Source of the DNA: UBA5336 sp039815055 | Lineage (GTDB): Bacteria > Pseudomonadota > Alphaproteobacteria > Caulobacterales > Hyphomonadaceae | Length of the DNA: 64,000 nucleotides | Direction: 5' to 3' | Assembly: GCA_039815055.1 (NCBI GenBank) | Contig: JBCCAA010000002.1 | Location: forward strand, 28,811 to 92,810 | Part shown: positions 1 through 8,248 of the stretch, one piece after another | How the letters are laid out: every line of letters begins with the position of its first letter | How positions within the stretch are numbered: position 1 is the first letter of the stretch | Notes under the pieces: model-generated | The model's input: the letters and a program-made list of their open reading frames with translations, nothing else | The model's database searches: none | Told to the model about the DNA's origin: nothing | Translations under genes and position numbers: made by a program

Positions 1-44
1 CGAATATTTCGCCGAAGACAGACGAATAAGGACGGGCTGGACGC

Positions 45-806
45 ATGGCTGAAGGCGGCGGTATCGACCCCATCTCCCAGTTTGAAGTGAAGACAATGGC
101 CCCGATGGAAATCGGCGGCTGGGATATTTCCTTCACCAACGCATCACTATTTCTGCTGATGGCAACCGGGCTGGTAATCGTGTTCTTCTTTCTGGCATCA
201 CGAACCGCTTCAATGGTCCCCAACCGCATGCAGTCGGTCGGTGAGATGAGCTATGGCTTCATCGCCGACATGATTCGCAGCACAGCCGGTGAAGACGGGC
301 TTAAGTACTTCCCGTTCGTCTTCACGCTGTTCTTCTTTATCCTGGCAGCGAACCTGATCGGCATGTGGCCGTATGCGTTCACTACAACGAGCCACATTAT
401 CGTCACCGGTATTTTGGCAATGGCGGTGTTCACGCTGGTGACGCTGATCGGTATCTTCAAGAATGGGCTTGGGTGGCTGAAACTGTTTGCGCCGTCTGGC
501 GTGCCGCTTTTCGTGATGCCACTGCTGATCCCGATCGAGATCATCTCCTATTTTGCGCGCCCGCTTACCCTCGCCTTCCGGCTGTTTGCCAACATGCTGG
601 CCGGCCATATCATGCTGAAACTGCTTGTGACCTTCGCCGCAATGATGGCAGGCGCTGGCGTGGTCGGCATTGCCGGGTCGGCGCTGACCGTCATCATGGC
701 GGTCGCCATCACGGCGCTGGAATTCCTGGTCGCTGGTCTTCAGGCCTATGTTTTCGCCATTCTAACCTGCGTCTACCTCTCTGACGCACTGCACCCCGGA
801 CACTAG
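45..806 (+). CDS. atpB: ATP synthase F0 subunit a
   Basis: Membrane stator subunit that forms the proton half-channels against the c-ring of the F-type ATP synthase. The 253-residue length fits the family. Hydrophobic segments begin near residues 33, 88, 115 and 150 and continue to the C-terminus. The hallmark LAFRLFANMLAGH stretch is present, and its Arg179 corresponds to the essential arginine facing the c-ring carboxylate. The gene is first in a run of F0 genes (c, b', b). An AAGGA lies about 12 bases upstream of the ATG. The bases before it probably hold the last codons of an atpI-like gene (a stop at 27-29 in one frame), but too little is present to call it. Confidence 0.97.
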   Translation: MAEGGGIDPISQFEVKTMAPMEIGGWDISFTNASLFLLMATGLVIVFFFLASRTASMVPNRMQSVGEMSYGFIADMIRSTAGEDGLKYFPFVFTLFFFILAANLIGMWPYAFTTTSHIIVTGILAMAVFTLVTLIGIFKNGLGWLKLFAPSGVPLFVMPLLIPIEIISYFARPLTLAFRLFANMLAGHIMLKLLVTFAAMMAGAGVVGIAGSALTVIMAVAITALEFLVAGLQAYVFAILTCVYLSDALHPGH

Positions 807-919
807 CTATACTGACCTGCGGCGTTCCGCGCCAAAGGTCGAACTTGACCCAACCCTTCGAACGCGCTTCACGGGCGCGTGACAGTTTCAAAGAGCTTCC
901 AAAACAGGAGAACAAGTCC

Positions 920-1153
920 ATGGAAGGTGATATCGCCCAAGGCATGCGTTACATCGGTGCTGGACTCGCAACCATCGGTGCCATTGGCGCCGCAATCGGT
1001 GTGGGCAACATTTTCGGCAGTTTCCTCGACGGAGCGCTGCGCAACCCCTCTGCGGCACCCGCCCAGACCGGTAACCTCTTTGTGGGCGCCGCCCTCGCAG
1101 AAGCGCTGGGTCTGTTCTCGATCGTGCTCGGCTTCCTGATCCTTTTCCTCTAG
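920..1153 (+). CDS. atpE: ATP synthase F0 subunit c (proteolipid)
   Basis: Forms the rotating c-ring that carries protons in the F0 motor. The 77-residue protein is two glycine-rich transmembrane helices (about 10-34 and 53-77) joined by the polar RNP loop at residues 41-43. The proton-binding acidic residue is Glu61, in GAALAEALG. The start chosen is the ATG at 920, preceded by AGGAG with 9-base spacing; a longer in-frame reading from 845 would add a charged N-terminus unlike the family. It sits between atpB and b' in the normal alphaproteobacterial order. Confidence 0.97.
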   Translation: MEGDIAQGMRYIGAGLATIGAIGAAIGVGNIFGSFLDGALRNPSAAPAQTGNLFVGAALAEALGLFSIVLGFLILFL

Positions 1154-1232
1154 GAAAACGACAGACATCGCGGTTTTCGGGCGACCACACTCTCGCCCGA
1201 AACCAGCCCCCGACGACCCATAAGGCCGCGCC

Positions 1233-1775
1233 ATGTCGCTCATCGCACTGACAGCTGAAACCGCCGCTACAAGCGACGCAGAAGCCGTGTTCCCGCCGTT
1301 CAATCCGGAATACTGGGAAAGCCAGGCGTTCTGGCTGGTGGTGAGCTTTGCGATCCTTTATCTCGTTCTGTCTCGGTTCATCCTGCCGCGCATGGCCTCA
1401 ACGATGGAAAAGCGGGGCACGCGTATCGCGAAAGACCTGGATGAGGCGGCCCGCCTGAATGACGAAGCTGAAGAGGCCCAACAAGCCCTTCAGGTGGAGA
1501 TGGCCAAGGCCCGGTCGCAGGCCCGCGAAACCGCAGCCGAAGCCCAGGCCAAGATCGAATCCCAAATCTCCGCTGAAACTTCGGCAGCCGACGAGAAGAT
1601 CGCTGCGAAACTGGGCGAAGCGGAAGCCAAGATCAGCGCCATGCGGGCTGAAGCGCTTTCGAACGTCGAAAACATTGCTGCACAAACGGCCGAAGCGATG
1701 GCTAGCCGGCTTGGCCTAAAAGTTTCGGGCGCAGACGCCACCAAAGCCGTGAAATCGGTTCTGGACGCTCGATGA
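1233..1775 (+). CDS. atpG: ATP synthase F0 subunit b'
   Basis: Peripheral-stalk subunit that pairs with subunit b to hold F1 against F0. The 180-residue protein has one transmembrane helix near residues 31-52 after a short N-terminal arm, then a long charged coiled coil rich in Ala, Glu, Lys and Gln. Having two different b-type genes is typical of alphaproteobacteria and phototrophs. The position directly after the c-subunit gene, with a slightly longer N-terminus than the next gene, supports calling it b'. Its stop overlaps the start of atpF by 4 bases, so the two are probably translated together. Confidence 0.93.
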   Translation: MSLIALTAETAATSDAEAVFPPFNPEYWESQAFWLVVSFAILYLVLSRFILPRMASTMEKRGTRIAKDLDEAARLNDEAEEAQQALQVEMAKARSQARETAAEAQAKIESQISAETSAADEKIAAKLGEAEAKISAMRAEALSNVENIAAQTAEAMASRLGLKVSGADATKAVKSVLDAR

Positions 1776-2341
1776 GGATGACAGACATGCCCCGCATCAG
1801 CCTTCTCATTGCAGCCGCCCTGGCATTGGCCCCGACAGCCGCCGCCGCAACCGATGGTCCATGGTGGTCTGATCCAGCCAAGGGCTTTGCACTTCTCTCG
1901 TTGATCATTTTCTTTGCGATTGTCTGGCGCGCCGGTGGCTTCAAGACCATTACTGGTATGCTCGACAAGCGTAGCGAGGACATTCAATCCCGCATCACCG
2001 AAGCGAAAGCGCTGCGTGACCAGGCCACGGCCATGGTTGCCGATGCCAAGCGCAAGCAGAAAGAAGCCACAGAAGAAGCATCGGCCATCGTAGCGCAGGC
2101 AAAAAAAGACGCTGAAGCCATGGTCGCCCAGGCCAAGCAGGATCTCAGCGCCCGTATTGAGCGCCGCGAAGCCCTTGCAGAGGCCCGCATTGCCCGCGCC
2201 GAAGAGGAAGCCGCCGCCGAAGTACGCAAAGCCGCTGCGGACGCTGCAACAGAGGCCACACGCCGTTTACTCGCAAGCTCCGGCACGGGTGACGATGTGT
2301 TCGAACGCGCCGCTGCCGAGATCGAAGGCGCGCTCAACTAG
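1772..2341 (+). CDS. atpF: ATP synthase F0 subunit b
   Basis: Second peripheral-stalk subunit, forming a heterodimer with b'. The 189-residue protein begins with a hydrophobic stretch (residues 7-25) that may act as a cleaved or extra membrane segment. A second membrane helix lies near residues 36-52 and is followed by a long heptad-like coiled coil to the C-terminus. The ATG overlaps the stop of the b' gene (ATGA), which indicates translational coupling. A hairpin with a T-run follows 3 bases after the stop, so the F0 operon ends here and the F1 genes must lie elsewhere, as is usual in alphaproteobacteria. Confidence 0.94.
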   Translation: MRMTDMPRISLLIAAALALAPTAAAATDGPWWSDPAKGFALLSLIIFFAIVWRAGGFKTITGMLDKRSEDIQSRITEAKALRDQATAMVADAKRKQKEATEEASAIVAQAKKDAEAMVAQAKQDLSARIERREALAEARIARAEEEAAAEVRKAAADAATEATRRLLASSGTGDDVFERAAAEIEGALN

Positions 2342-2344
2342 GCT

Positions 2345-2365
2345 CGGTCGCAAGACCGGCTTTTT
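2345..2365 (+). terminator. Intrinsic terminator of the atp F0 operon
   Basis: A 5-bp G/C-rich stem (CGGTC / GACCG) closes a GCAA tetraloop at 2350-2353 and is followed by GC and a run of five T residues. It begins 3 bases after the atpF stop codon and is the only such structure in the operon. Confidence 0.7.
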
Positions 2366-2485
2366 CTAGTCATCGCCGCGATCCAGAATGTCTCCAGGCT
2401 TGCAGTCGAGCGCCTTGCAAATCGCATCGAGTCGAAGACGCAAATCCGTTTCGGTCCTTGCGGTTCTCTGTCTACTTGCGTGACG
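2366..2485 (-). pseudogene. C-terminal remnant of a Cro/C1-type HTH regulator
   Basis: Read on the minus strand, this segment ends with LDAICKALDCKPGDIL and a short acidic tail before a stop at 2366-2368. That is the typical end of small XRE-family helix-turn-helix repressors (the YozG/HTH_26 group). The recognition-helix half is missing. In-frame sequence runs only to an upstream stop near 2507, and no start codon with a ribosome binding site is visible. The fragment is therefore a decayed or truncated gene. The assignment rests on recognising this short motif. Confidence 0.5.
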
Positions 2486-2589
2486 ATCCGGAGCGGGACT
2501 ATTTCACGCTGATCAACAATAAGGCCGTCGATGTCGAAGAAGAGACTCTTGAATTGAAACGCTGCAGCGCTGAAGACGTGGCAGACTGA
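2461..2589 (+). pseudogene. C-terminal remnant of an unidentified protein
   Basis: In one plus-strand frame this stretch reads like ordinary coding sequence (RFSVYLRDDPERDYF and onward to SAEDVAD and a TGA at 2587-2589), with the G/C-ending codons normal for this genome. No start codon or ribosome binding site precedes it, and the frame runs back into the opposing HTH remnant. I do not recognise the family. It may instead be chance open sequence. Confidence 0.3.
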
Positions 2590-2601
2590 CATTCGCCGCA
2601 C

Positions 2602-3048
2602 CTAAACAGACACGAGCGTCAACTCGAAATAGCCTTCGGAGCCGGAACACCCGCACGTCTCTGGCTTCAGGCAACCGACGTTCCAGCGGCCTTCATAGAC
2701 TTTACCTAATTGTGTCGCCTCGCCGTGGCATTCAAAGACCGCTCCGTTGAGTTCACGGTATTCGGTCCGAATGGTCAAAGTCGTCTCGCTGGCGCCAATC
2801 TGTCCGTCAATATCGATGGGAAATGGGATACGCGGCTCCCCGTGGACAATCCACTCCATATCAGTGCGACCGGCGAACCCATCACCAAGGTGTATGAAGT
2901 CAACGAGCGCTCGACCATCGATGTCTGCGCCGTCCAGTTTTGACACTTGCTTCAAATACAACTGCCAATGCCCGCCCGGCTCAGGCTCTGTGTCGAGCAA
3001 TGCACGAACTTGCGGCGAGACATCGAGCACATCGTCGCGATTCGGCAC
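2602..3048 (-). CDS. Hypothetical protein
   Basis: A 148-residue soluble protein of unknown function. No signal peptide or membrane segment is visible. The middle is acidic with alternating beta-like stretches. The C-terminus carries a compact cysteine group, CLKPETCGCSG, that could bind a metal or form a disulfide. The start is a GTG at 3046-3048, with a GGGG-rich ribosome binding site in the gap of 9 bases after the UPF0262 stop. The gene therefore appears to be the last member of the murA-DUF2948-hisD-UPF0262 run. In related genomes this slot often holds a low-molecular-weight phosphatase gene, which this is not. Confidence 0.6.
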   Translation of the reverse strand: MPNRDDVLDVSPQVRALLDTEPEPGGHWQLYLKQVSKLDGADIDGRALVDFIHLGDGFAGRTDMEWIVHGEPRIPFPIDIDGQIGASETTLTIRTEYRELNGAVFECHGEATQLGKVYEGRWNVGCLKPETCGCSGSEGYFELTLVSV

Positions 3049-3057
3049 CGAAATCCC

Positions 3058-3546
3058 CTAGGTCAGCTGACCGCGCCCCGTCCCATGGTGGAGCGCGCAG
3101 ATCAGGGTAAACAGGCGCCGTGAGGTGTCAAAATCCACTTCGACCTTGCCTTTCAGGCGGTCCTCGACCAGCTCCGAGCCCTCATTGTGGATTCCCCGGC
3201 GGGCCATATCAATAGCTTCGATCTGGTGCGGGGTCTGACTACGGATCGCGTCGTAATAGCTTTCGCAGATCATGAAATAATCGCGGATCACGCCGCGAAA
3301 GGGTGACATGGACAAGATGAAGGTGTGAACTGCCTCATTGGATTCGGTGGAAATCTCGAAAACGAGCTTGCGCTCCTTCAGCGACAGGGCGAGCCGATAA
3401 GGCCCGCTTTGCTGACCCGTAACCGCAAACTCGTTCTGTTCAATGAGATCGAAAATGGCGACACGGCGCTCATGCTCCGCTTCGGGGCCAGACGCGGCCA
3501 GCGTCTCATCATCGATTTCGATCGAAACCAATCGGTTATCAGTCAT
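3058..3546 (-). CDS. UPF0262 family protein
   Basis: A 162-residue soluble protein of the UPF0262 family, which is restricted mainly to alphaproteobacteria and has no established function. Recognisable family features are the conserved core around HTFILSMSPFRGVIRDYF and YYDAIRS in the middle, and a C-terminal stretch with RRLFTLICALHHG. The gene overlaps the end of hisD by 8 bases on the same strand, the family's usual position, so expression is probably coupled to histidine biosynthesis although a direct role in that pathway is not shown. Confidence 0.88.
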   Translation of the reverse strand: MTDNRLVSIEIDDETLAASGPEAEHERRVAIFDLIEQNEFAVTGQQSGPYRLALSLKERKLVFEISTESNEAVHTFILSMSPFRGVIRDYFMICESYYDAIRSQTPHQIEAIDMARRGIHNEGSELVEDRLKGKVEVDFDTSRRLFTLICALHHGTGRGQLT

Positions 3547-4849
3547 CGAAGCCTGCCCCGTTTGTTCGCACTGTCACAGAGCGGCGGTGGGCGGGCAACC
3601 CCTCGGCTTTGGCAAGGCGCGCTGCGGCCGGCGCAAGCGCGGCAAATCCTTCCGGCGTCGCGCGCTGGATCGACATCCGTTTCATGAAATCGGTCAGGCC
3701 AAGACCAGACGAAAACCGGGCCGCGCGCGACGTGGGCAGCACGTGATTCGAGCCGGTGACATAGTCGCCCAGCGCTTCGGGCGTGTGATGGCCAAGGAAA
3801 ACAGCGCCGGCATGTTTGATGGCGGGCAACAGGCCTTCGGGATCGCGCAGAGCCAGTTCCACATGTTCTGGCGCGGCACGGTTGGACAAAACAGCCGCTT
3901 CCTCCAAATCCGCCGTCACCACGATGGCGCTGTGGTTTTCCCAAGCCTGACGGGCCACGGCCTGTGTGGAAAGGTCTGACAGCTGGCTTTCGACAACACG
4001 GGCCACAGCATTCGCCATGGCTGCATCCGGCGTCAGCAAGATCGCCTGGGACGATGGATCATGCTCGCATTGGCTGAGCAAATCGGCCGCAACCCAGTCG
4101 GGATTGGCGCTGTCATCGGCGATGACAAGAATTTCTGATGGACCGGCGATCGTGTCGATACCAACCTGGCCGAACACCTGGCGTTTCGCCTCGGCCACAT
4201 AGGCATTGCCAGGACCGACGATCTTGTCGACCGGCTCAAGCGATCCGGCGCCATAGGCGAGTGCGGCAACCGCCTGAGCCCCACCAATCGGGTGGTAAGC
4301 CGTCACACCGGCTTTCAGCGCGGCATAGGCCACAGCGGGCAGCAATTCTCCGCCGGGTGCCGGCGCAACCATGATGACGCGTTCCACGCCAGCAATCCGG
4401 GCTGGAATCACATTCATCAGAACCGAACTGAGATAGCTCGCGCGCCCACCCGGCACATACACGCCTACGCTGTCGAGCGCGGTCCACCGCCACCCTAGCT
4501 GTACGCCGCTATCGTCAAGGAACCGGTGGTCCTGCGGGCGCTGTGCTTCGTGATAGGTGGCCACCCGGCCGGCTGCGAAATCGATGGCCTCGCACAGATC
4601 ATCCGGGCAAGCCGCAGCCAAAGCCTCCAAGTCAACGGCTTCGCTGGTCAGCGTGTCGGAATTCAGCGCCAAGCGATCAAACTTATCGGTGTACTCTGCA
4701 ACGGCGGCACCGCCGCGCGCACGCACGTCTGCAAGTATGCCGGATACAGTGGCGGTGACATCCTCACCGCCTTCACTGCGCGGGCCGATCAGGCGGGTAA
4801 ACGTTTCTTCAAAACCAGCATCACTGGAGGTTAGATTCAGAACGCTCAC
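3539..4849 (-). CDS. hisD: Histidinol dehydrogenase
   Basis: Catalyses the last two steps of histidine synthesis, the zinc-dependent and NAD-dependent oxidation of L-histidinol to histidine. The 436-residue length matches the family. Conserved segments include VGPGNAYVAEAKRQVFG, GPSEILVIAD and the APEHVEL segment carrying a catalytic histidine. The start is a GTG that overlaps the stop of the upstream DUF2948 gene by 4 bases. It is transcribed with DUF2948 and UPF0262; the rest of the his pathway is not in this window. Confidence 0.96.
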   Translation of the reverse strand: MSVLNLTSSDAGFEETFTRLIGPRSEGGEDVTATVSGILADVRARGGAAVAEYTDKFDRLALNSDTLTSEAVDLEALAAACPDDLCEAIDFAAGRVATYHEAQRPQDHRFLDDSGVQLGWRWTALDSVGVYVPGGRASYLSSVLMNVIPARIAGVERVIMVAPAPGGELLPAVAYAALKAGVTAYHPIGGAQAVAALAYGAGSLEPVDKIVGPGNAYVAEAKRQVFGQVGIDTIAGPSEILVIADDSANPDWVAADLLSQCEHDPSSQAILLTPDAAMANAVARVVESQLSDLSTQAVARQAWENHSAIVVTADLEEAAVLSNRAAPEHVELALRDPEGLLPAIKHAGAVFLGHHTPEALGDYVTGSNHVLPTSRAARFSSGLGLTDFMKRMSIQRATPEGFAALAPAAARLAKAEGLPAHRRSVTVRTNGAGFDD

Positions 4850-5289
4850 CGCCGCCTCCGCTCGTGGGACGGCTCGTGGCGCGTCGGCCAGACATAATCG
4901 GAATCCAGCAGGGTTACGTCTACTGCTTCGACATCCAGCTCGATCTCGCCGTCACCTGCCAACAAGAGAGTCAGTTTTCCGCCGGGCGGTGTCTCATCGG
5001 CTTCAAACGACACATTGAGCAAAGACAGAACAAGCTCTGGATCATTTTGTGGCACACCGCGCACGCGCACACCGAGCACTGAATCCACGCCAAGGATGGC
5101 GCGCACCCGCAGTTTAGGGTCCCCATCATCTTCCCAACGATAGCGGTTCAGCTCGATGGAAAACCGGCGCGTGCGGCGGTCAAATTTCAGGTTGGCCGCC
5201 TTGGTCACACTGTCTTGCAGCGCCGCTGAGATCACTTGCAAATCGGTTGTGTCCTCGGCCATGAGGCGCAGAGGCGTCGGGTCTGACAT
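4846..5289 (-). CDS. DUF2948 family protein
   Basis: A 147-residue protein of the DUF2948 family, found in alphaproteobacteria between murA and hisD. No signal peptide or membrane segment is seen. The recognisable core contains QVISAALQDSVTK near the N-terminus, the FSIELNRYRWE stretch, and a C-terminal DVEAVDVTLLDSDYVWP. The function is unknown. It starts 21 bases downstream of the murA stop and overlaps hisD by 4 bases, so it belongs to the same transcription unit. Confidence 0.88.
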   Translation of the reverse strand: MSDPTPLRLMAEDTTDLQVISAALQDSVTKAANLKFDRRTRRFSIELNRYRWEDDGDPKLRVRAILGVDSVLGVRVRGVPQNDPELVLSLLNVSFEADETPPGGKLTLLLAGDGEIELDVEAVDVTLLDSDYVWPTRHEPSHERRRR

Positions 5290-5310
5290 GTCGCATCCTG
5301 TCTCGTGCTG

Positions 5311-6582
5311 TTAGTCACCTAGCCGGGAGACATTGGCCCCACAGCCGCGCAACTTGTCTTCCAGACCTTCAAATCCGCGGTCCAGATGGTAGATGCGGTT
5401 GACCACAGTCTCCCCCTCCGCGGCAAGCCCCGCAATCACCAGCGAGACAGAGGCGCGCAGGTCTGTTGCCATAACCGGCGCTCCATGGAGGGTTTCAACC
5501 CCTTTCACAATCGCTTCGCGGCCCCGCACCGTGATGTTTGCACCCAGGCGAGAAAGTTCCGGGGCGTGCATGAACCGGTTCTCGAAAATGTTCTCGCGGA
5601 TGATCGATGTGCCATCCGCCAAGCTCAGCAAGGCCATCAATTGGGCCTGCAAATCGGTGGGGAAGCCGGGGTGGGGCTGGGTGTCAATATCCACCGCCTG
5701 CAGACGATGACCATTGCGCTGGATACGCACCGTTTCGGCATCACGATCAGCATCCACCGTGACGCCGGCCTGACGAAGCGCCACAATTGCGGCGCCCAAC
5801 GCCTCGACCGGTGCGCCCTGCAGCGTCACGTCGCCGCCAGCGGCGGCGGCCGCCATGGCATAGGTGCCAGCCTCAATCCGGTCCGGCATCACCTTGTGTT
5901 CGTGACCTGACAGCGCTTCGACACCCTCGATACGGATCGTGTCGCTCCCGGCGCCACTGACATTTGCCCCCATAGCGTTTAGGCAGACCGCAAGATCGAC
6001 GATTTCTGGCTCGCGCGCCGCGTTCTCGATCACAGTTTCACCCTTGGCCAGCGTGGCCGCCAGCATGGTGTGCTCGGTCGCGCCGACGGAGACGAACGGG
6101 AAATTGATGTGGGCGCCGGTCAAGCCATGAATGGCCGCAGCTTTTACGTAGCCACCTTCTACAAGAAGATCGGCGCCCATGGCCTCAAACGCCTTGAGAT
6201 GAAGATCAACAGGCCGGGCACCGATCGCACAGCCGCCCGGCAAGGACACCGTGGCATGTCCGGACCGCGCCAATAGCGGCCCGAGCACATTAAAGCTCGC
6301 CCGCATTTTTCTCACCTGTTCATAGGGAGCGATAGTGGAGGCCAGCTCTGCGGCGTTCAAATGACAGGTCTTGCTGCCCTTCGGCCAGTAAACCTCCACC
6401 CCCAGCGTTGCCAGCAACTGGCTGAGAAACCGGGTATCGCTCAGGTCTGGCATGTTCGACAGCGCCAGCGGCTGGTTTGTCAGCAGGCAAGCCACCATCA
6501 GTTTGAGGGCGGAGTTCTTTGCACCGGAAATGCGAATGTCGCCGGTAAGGGGCTGTCCGCCCTGAATCGATAATCTGTCCAT
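5311..6582 (-). CDS. murA: UDP-N-acetylglucosamine 1-carboxyvinyltransferase
   Basis: First committed enzyme of peptidoglycan synthesis. It transfers enolpyruvate from PEP to UDP-GlcNAc in the cytoplasm. The chosen start gives 423 residues, the family norm, and begins directly with the typical MDRLSIQGG. An in-frame upstream Met would add ten atypical residues. The catalytic cysteine is Cys118 in LPGGCAIGARPVDLHLK; since this residue is Cys and not Asp, the enzyme should be sensitive to fosfomycin (family knowledge). KNSALK near the N-terminus is the conserved substrate-binding Lys-Asn pair. Confidence 0.97.
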   Translation of the reverse strand: MDRLSIQGGQPLTGDIRISGAKNSALKLMVACLLTNQPLALSNMPDLSDTRFLSQLLATLGVEVYWPKGSKTCHLNAAELASTIAPYEQVRKMRASFNVLGPLLARSGHATVSLPGGCAIGARPVDLHLKAFEAMGADLLVEGGYVKAAAIHGLTGAHINFPFVSVGATEHTMLAATLAKGETVIENAAREPEIVDLAVCLNAMGANVSGAGSDTIRIEGVEALSGHEHKVMPDRIEAGTYAMAAAAAGGDVTLQGAPVEALGAAIVALRQAGVTVDADRDAETVRIQRNGHRLQAVDIDTQPHPGFPTDLQAQLMALLSLADGTSIIRENIFENRFMHAPELSRLGANITVRGREAIVKGVETLHGAPVMATDLRASVSLVIAGLAAEGETVVNRIYHLDRGFEGLEDKLRGCGANVSRLGD

Positions 6583-6674
6583 GGCGAAATCAGTATCGCC
6601 GCGTGCAGGCAAACGGAAGGCGAGATTGCGGCCCTGACGGGACTTTCACGCATTCGGAGCGGTTAAATAGACTG

Positions 6675-6938
6675 CTAGTGTACCAGTTGGCGTTGGCTGC
6701 GCCAGATGCGCAGGAATGCGGCGGCCCACCGACGCTCCTGGAAGATCAGCGTTTTCTCAACAGTGCCATTGGGGCGAAGGCCGGTTTTGACCATGATGTC
6801 CGGGGCGTCATCATCTGGAACGCGGTTTTCGACGTCACAAAGATTTTGCCGCCAAACCGTGTAGAGCTGGATCGCACGATTCAACGCTGTTTCATCCGTT
6901 GGGCTTTCTACACCCAGGTTCACAACCACATCATTCAT
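6675..6938 (-). CDS. Hypothetical protein upstream of murA
   Basis: A small, probably cytoplasmic protein of 87 residues with no signal peptide or membrane helix. It contains a helical stretch, NRAIQLYTVWRQNLCD, and a basic, tryptophan-containing C-terminal end. The chosen ATG at 6938 follows a GGGGACCGG stretch that may serve as ribosome binding site; another in-frame start lies four codons upstream. It lies 92 bases ahead of murA on the same strand. I do not recognise a family. The evidence is an open frame with sensible codon use, so it remains a prediction. Confidence 0.5.
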   Translation of the reverse strand: MNDVVVNLGVESPTDETALNRAIQLYTVWRQNLCDVENRVPDDDAPDIMVKTGLRPNGTVEKTLIFQERRWAAAFLRIWRSQRQLVH

Positions 6939-7061
6939 ACCGGTCCCCAACCTTATGTTGCACTAGCGTAATAGACATTCGCCCCGTCAATCAACCCTTT
7001 GGGAGTTGTATCTGACCGCGCCTGTTCCCGGCTCAAGGGAGTGTCTGCGGCAATTGCGGTG

Positions 7062-7092
7062 TTGCGAACAGTTCTCATATAGCATATCGCAA
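7062..7092. promoter_or_regulatory. Inverted repeat in the promoter gap of the iron-type ABC operon
   Basis: TTGCGA at 7062-7067 is repeated inverted as TCGCAA at 7087-7092 with 19 bases between. A smaller palindrome, GAACAGTTC, sits at 7066-7074. The element lies 30 bases upstream of the ABC lipoprotein ATG in the divergent gap 6939-7121, where an iron-responsive regulator could act. It does not closely match a Fur, Irr or RirA consensus that I know. Confidence 0.25.
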
Positions 7093-7121
7093 AGTCCTGA
7101 TCACTCTCCGGGAAACGGTCC

Positions 7122-8183
7122 ATGTCACTACGCTCATCTTTTCTTGTCGCTGTTGGCGCGCTGTTTGTATTGTCTGCATGCGGAAACAGTCAGCCCGCTG
7201 ACGACCCATCCGCAAGCGATGCAAGTTCCGGTCCGCAATCGGTAACGCTTTACTCAACCCGCCACTATGATGCCGACCAACTAATCTTCGATGCTTTCGA
7301 GGCACAAACGGGAATTGAGGTTCAGGCTCGCGAGGCGGGCGCGGCGCAGCTTCTGGAAACCATGCGCGCCGAAGGCGATGCCAGCCCTGCCGATGTTATC
7401 CTGGCCGCTGATGCTGGCTCGCTGTGGCGGTTCAAGGATGCCGGGCTAACCCAGGCAGTGGCGTCTGAAACCCTGGAAACGGCCATACCAGCACGCTTGC
7501 AGGATGCTGAAAATCATTGGTTTGGTCTGGCAAAACGCTACCGGATCATCGCCTATGATCCAGAACGACTATCTGCGGAGCAGGTCTCATCCATGACCAA
7601 CCTCACAGCCGCCGAGATGGAGGGCGAAATCTGTGTGCGCTCCAGCTCTAATGTCTACAATCTGTCCCTCATGGGAGAGTTGATCGACCGTCTTGGCAGC
7701 GTTGGCGCCCAGCAATGGGCCGATAGCGTTGTAGGAAACATGGCGCGCGATCCAAGCGGCGGCGACACCGACCAGATCCGCGCAATTGCAGCCGGCGCGT
7801 GCTCGGCAGCCATCGTGAACCATTATTATTGGGTCCGGTTGTCCCAAAGCGAGTCCGAAGCCGATCTGGATGTTGCGGCCAGCACGATGCTGTCTTTTGC
7901 CGATGCCGGAAACGGCACGCACACCAATGTCACGGCTGCAGGTGTGGCGGCCAATGCTCCGAATCCCGAGGGCGCGGTTGCGTTCATCGAGTTCCTGGCG
8001 AGCCCCGAAGGCCAAGCTCTGCTGGTGAGCGATACCAAGGAATTCCCCGTTGTGGCCGGTGTTCCCCTACCAGCGGGCCTCGATGGATTGCCGGAGATCA
8101 TCGAGAGCGACCTCGATCTCAGCACGCTCGGCAACAATCAGGTTGAAGCCCAGCAGATCTTCGACCGGGCAGGCTGGCCCTGA
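7122..8183 (+). CDS. Ferric-iron-type ABC transporter substrate-binding lipoprotein
   Basis: Extracytoplasmic solute-binding protein of the FbpA/FutA/AfuA group, which delivers Fe(III) to an inner-membrane permease. The 353-residue precursor has a hydrophobic leader ending in the lipobox LSAC (Cys20), followed by an acidic Ser/Asp linker. The mature part begins with VTLYSTRHYDADQ, the characteristic start of iron-binding members. A tyrosine pair in IVNHYYWVRL fits the Tyr-Tyr iron site of the family. It is the first gene of a three-gene import operon. Substrates such as phosphonate or thiamine are less likely but not excluded. Confidence 0.88.
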   Translation: MSLRSSFLVAVGALFVLSACGNSQPADDPSASDASSGPQSVTLYSTRHYDADQLIFDAFEAQTGIEVQAREAGAAQLLETMRAEGDASPADVILAADAGSLWRFKDAGLTQAVASETLETAIPARLQDAENHWFGLAKRYRIIAYDPERLSAEQVSSMTNLTAAEMEGEICVRSSSNVYNLSLMGELIDRLGSVGAQQWADSVVGNMARDPSGGDTDQIRAIAAGACSAAIVNHYYWVRLSQSESEADLDVAASTMLSFADAGNGTHTNVTAAGVAANAPNPEGAVAFIEFLASPEGQALLVSDTKEFPVVAGVPLPAGLDGLPEIIESDLDLSTLGNNQVEAQQIFDRAGWP

Positions 8184-8248
8184 AACCGCCGGAAAGCCTG
8201 ACCATTCCTCTGATCAGTCAGCCGGGCCGAGCGCTCGTCAATATCTTA

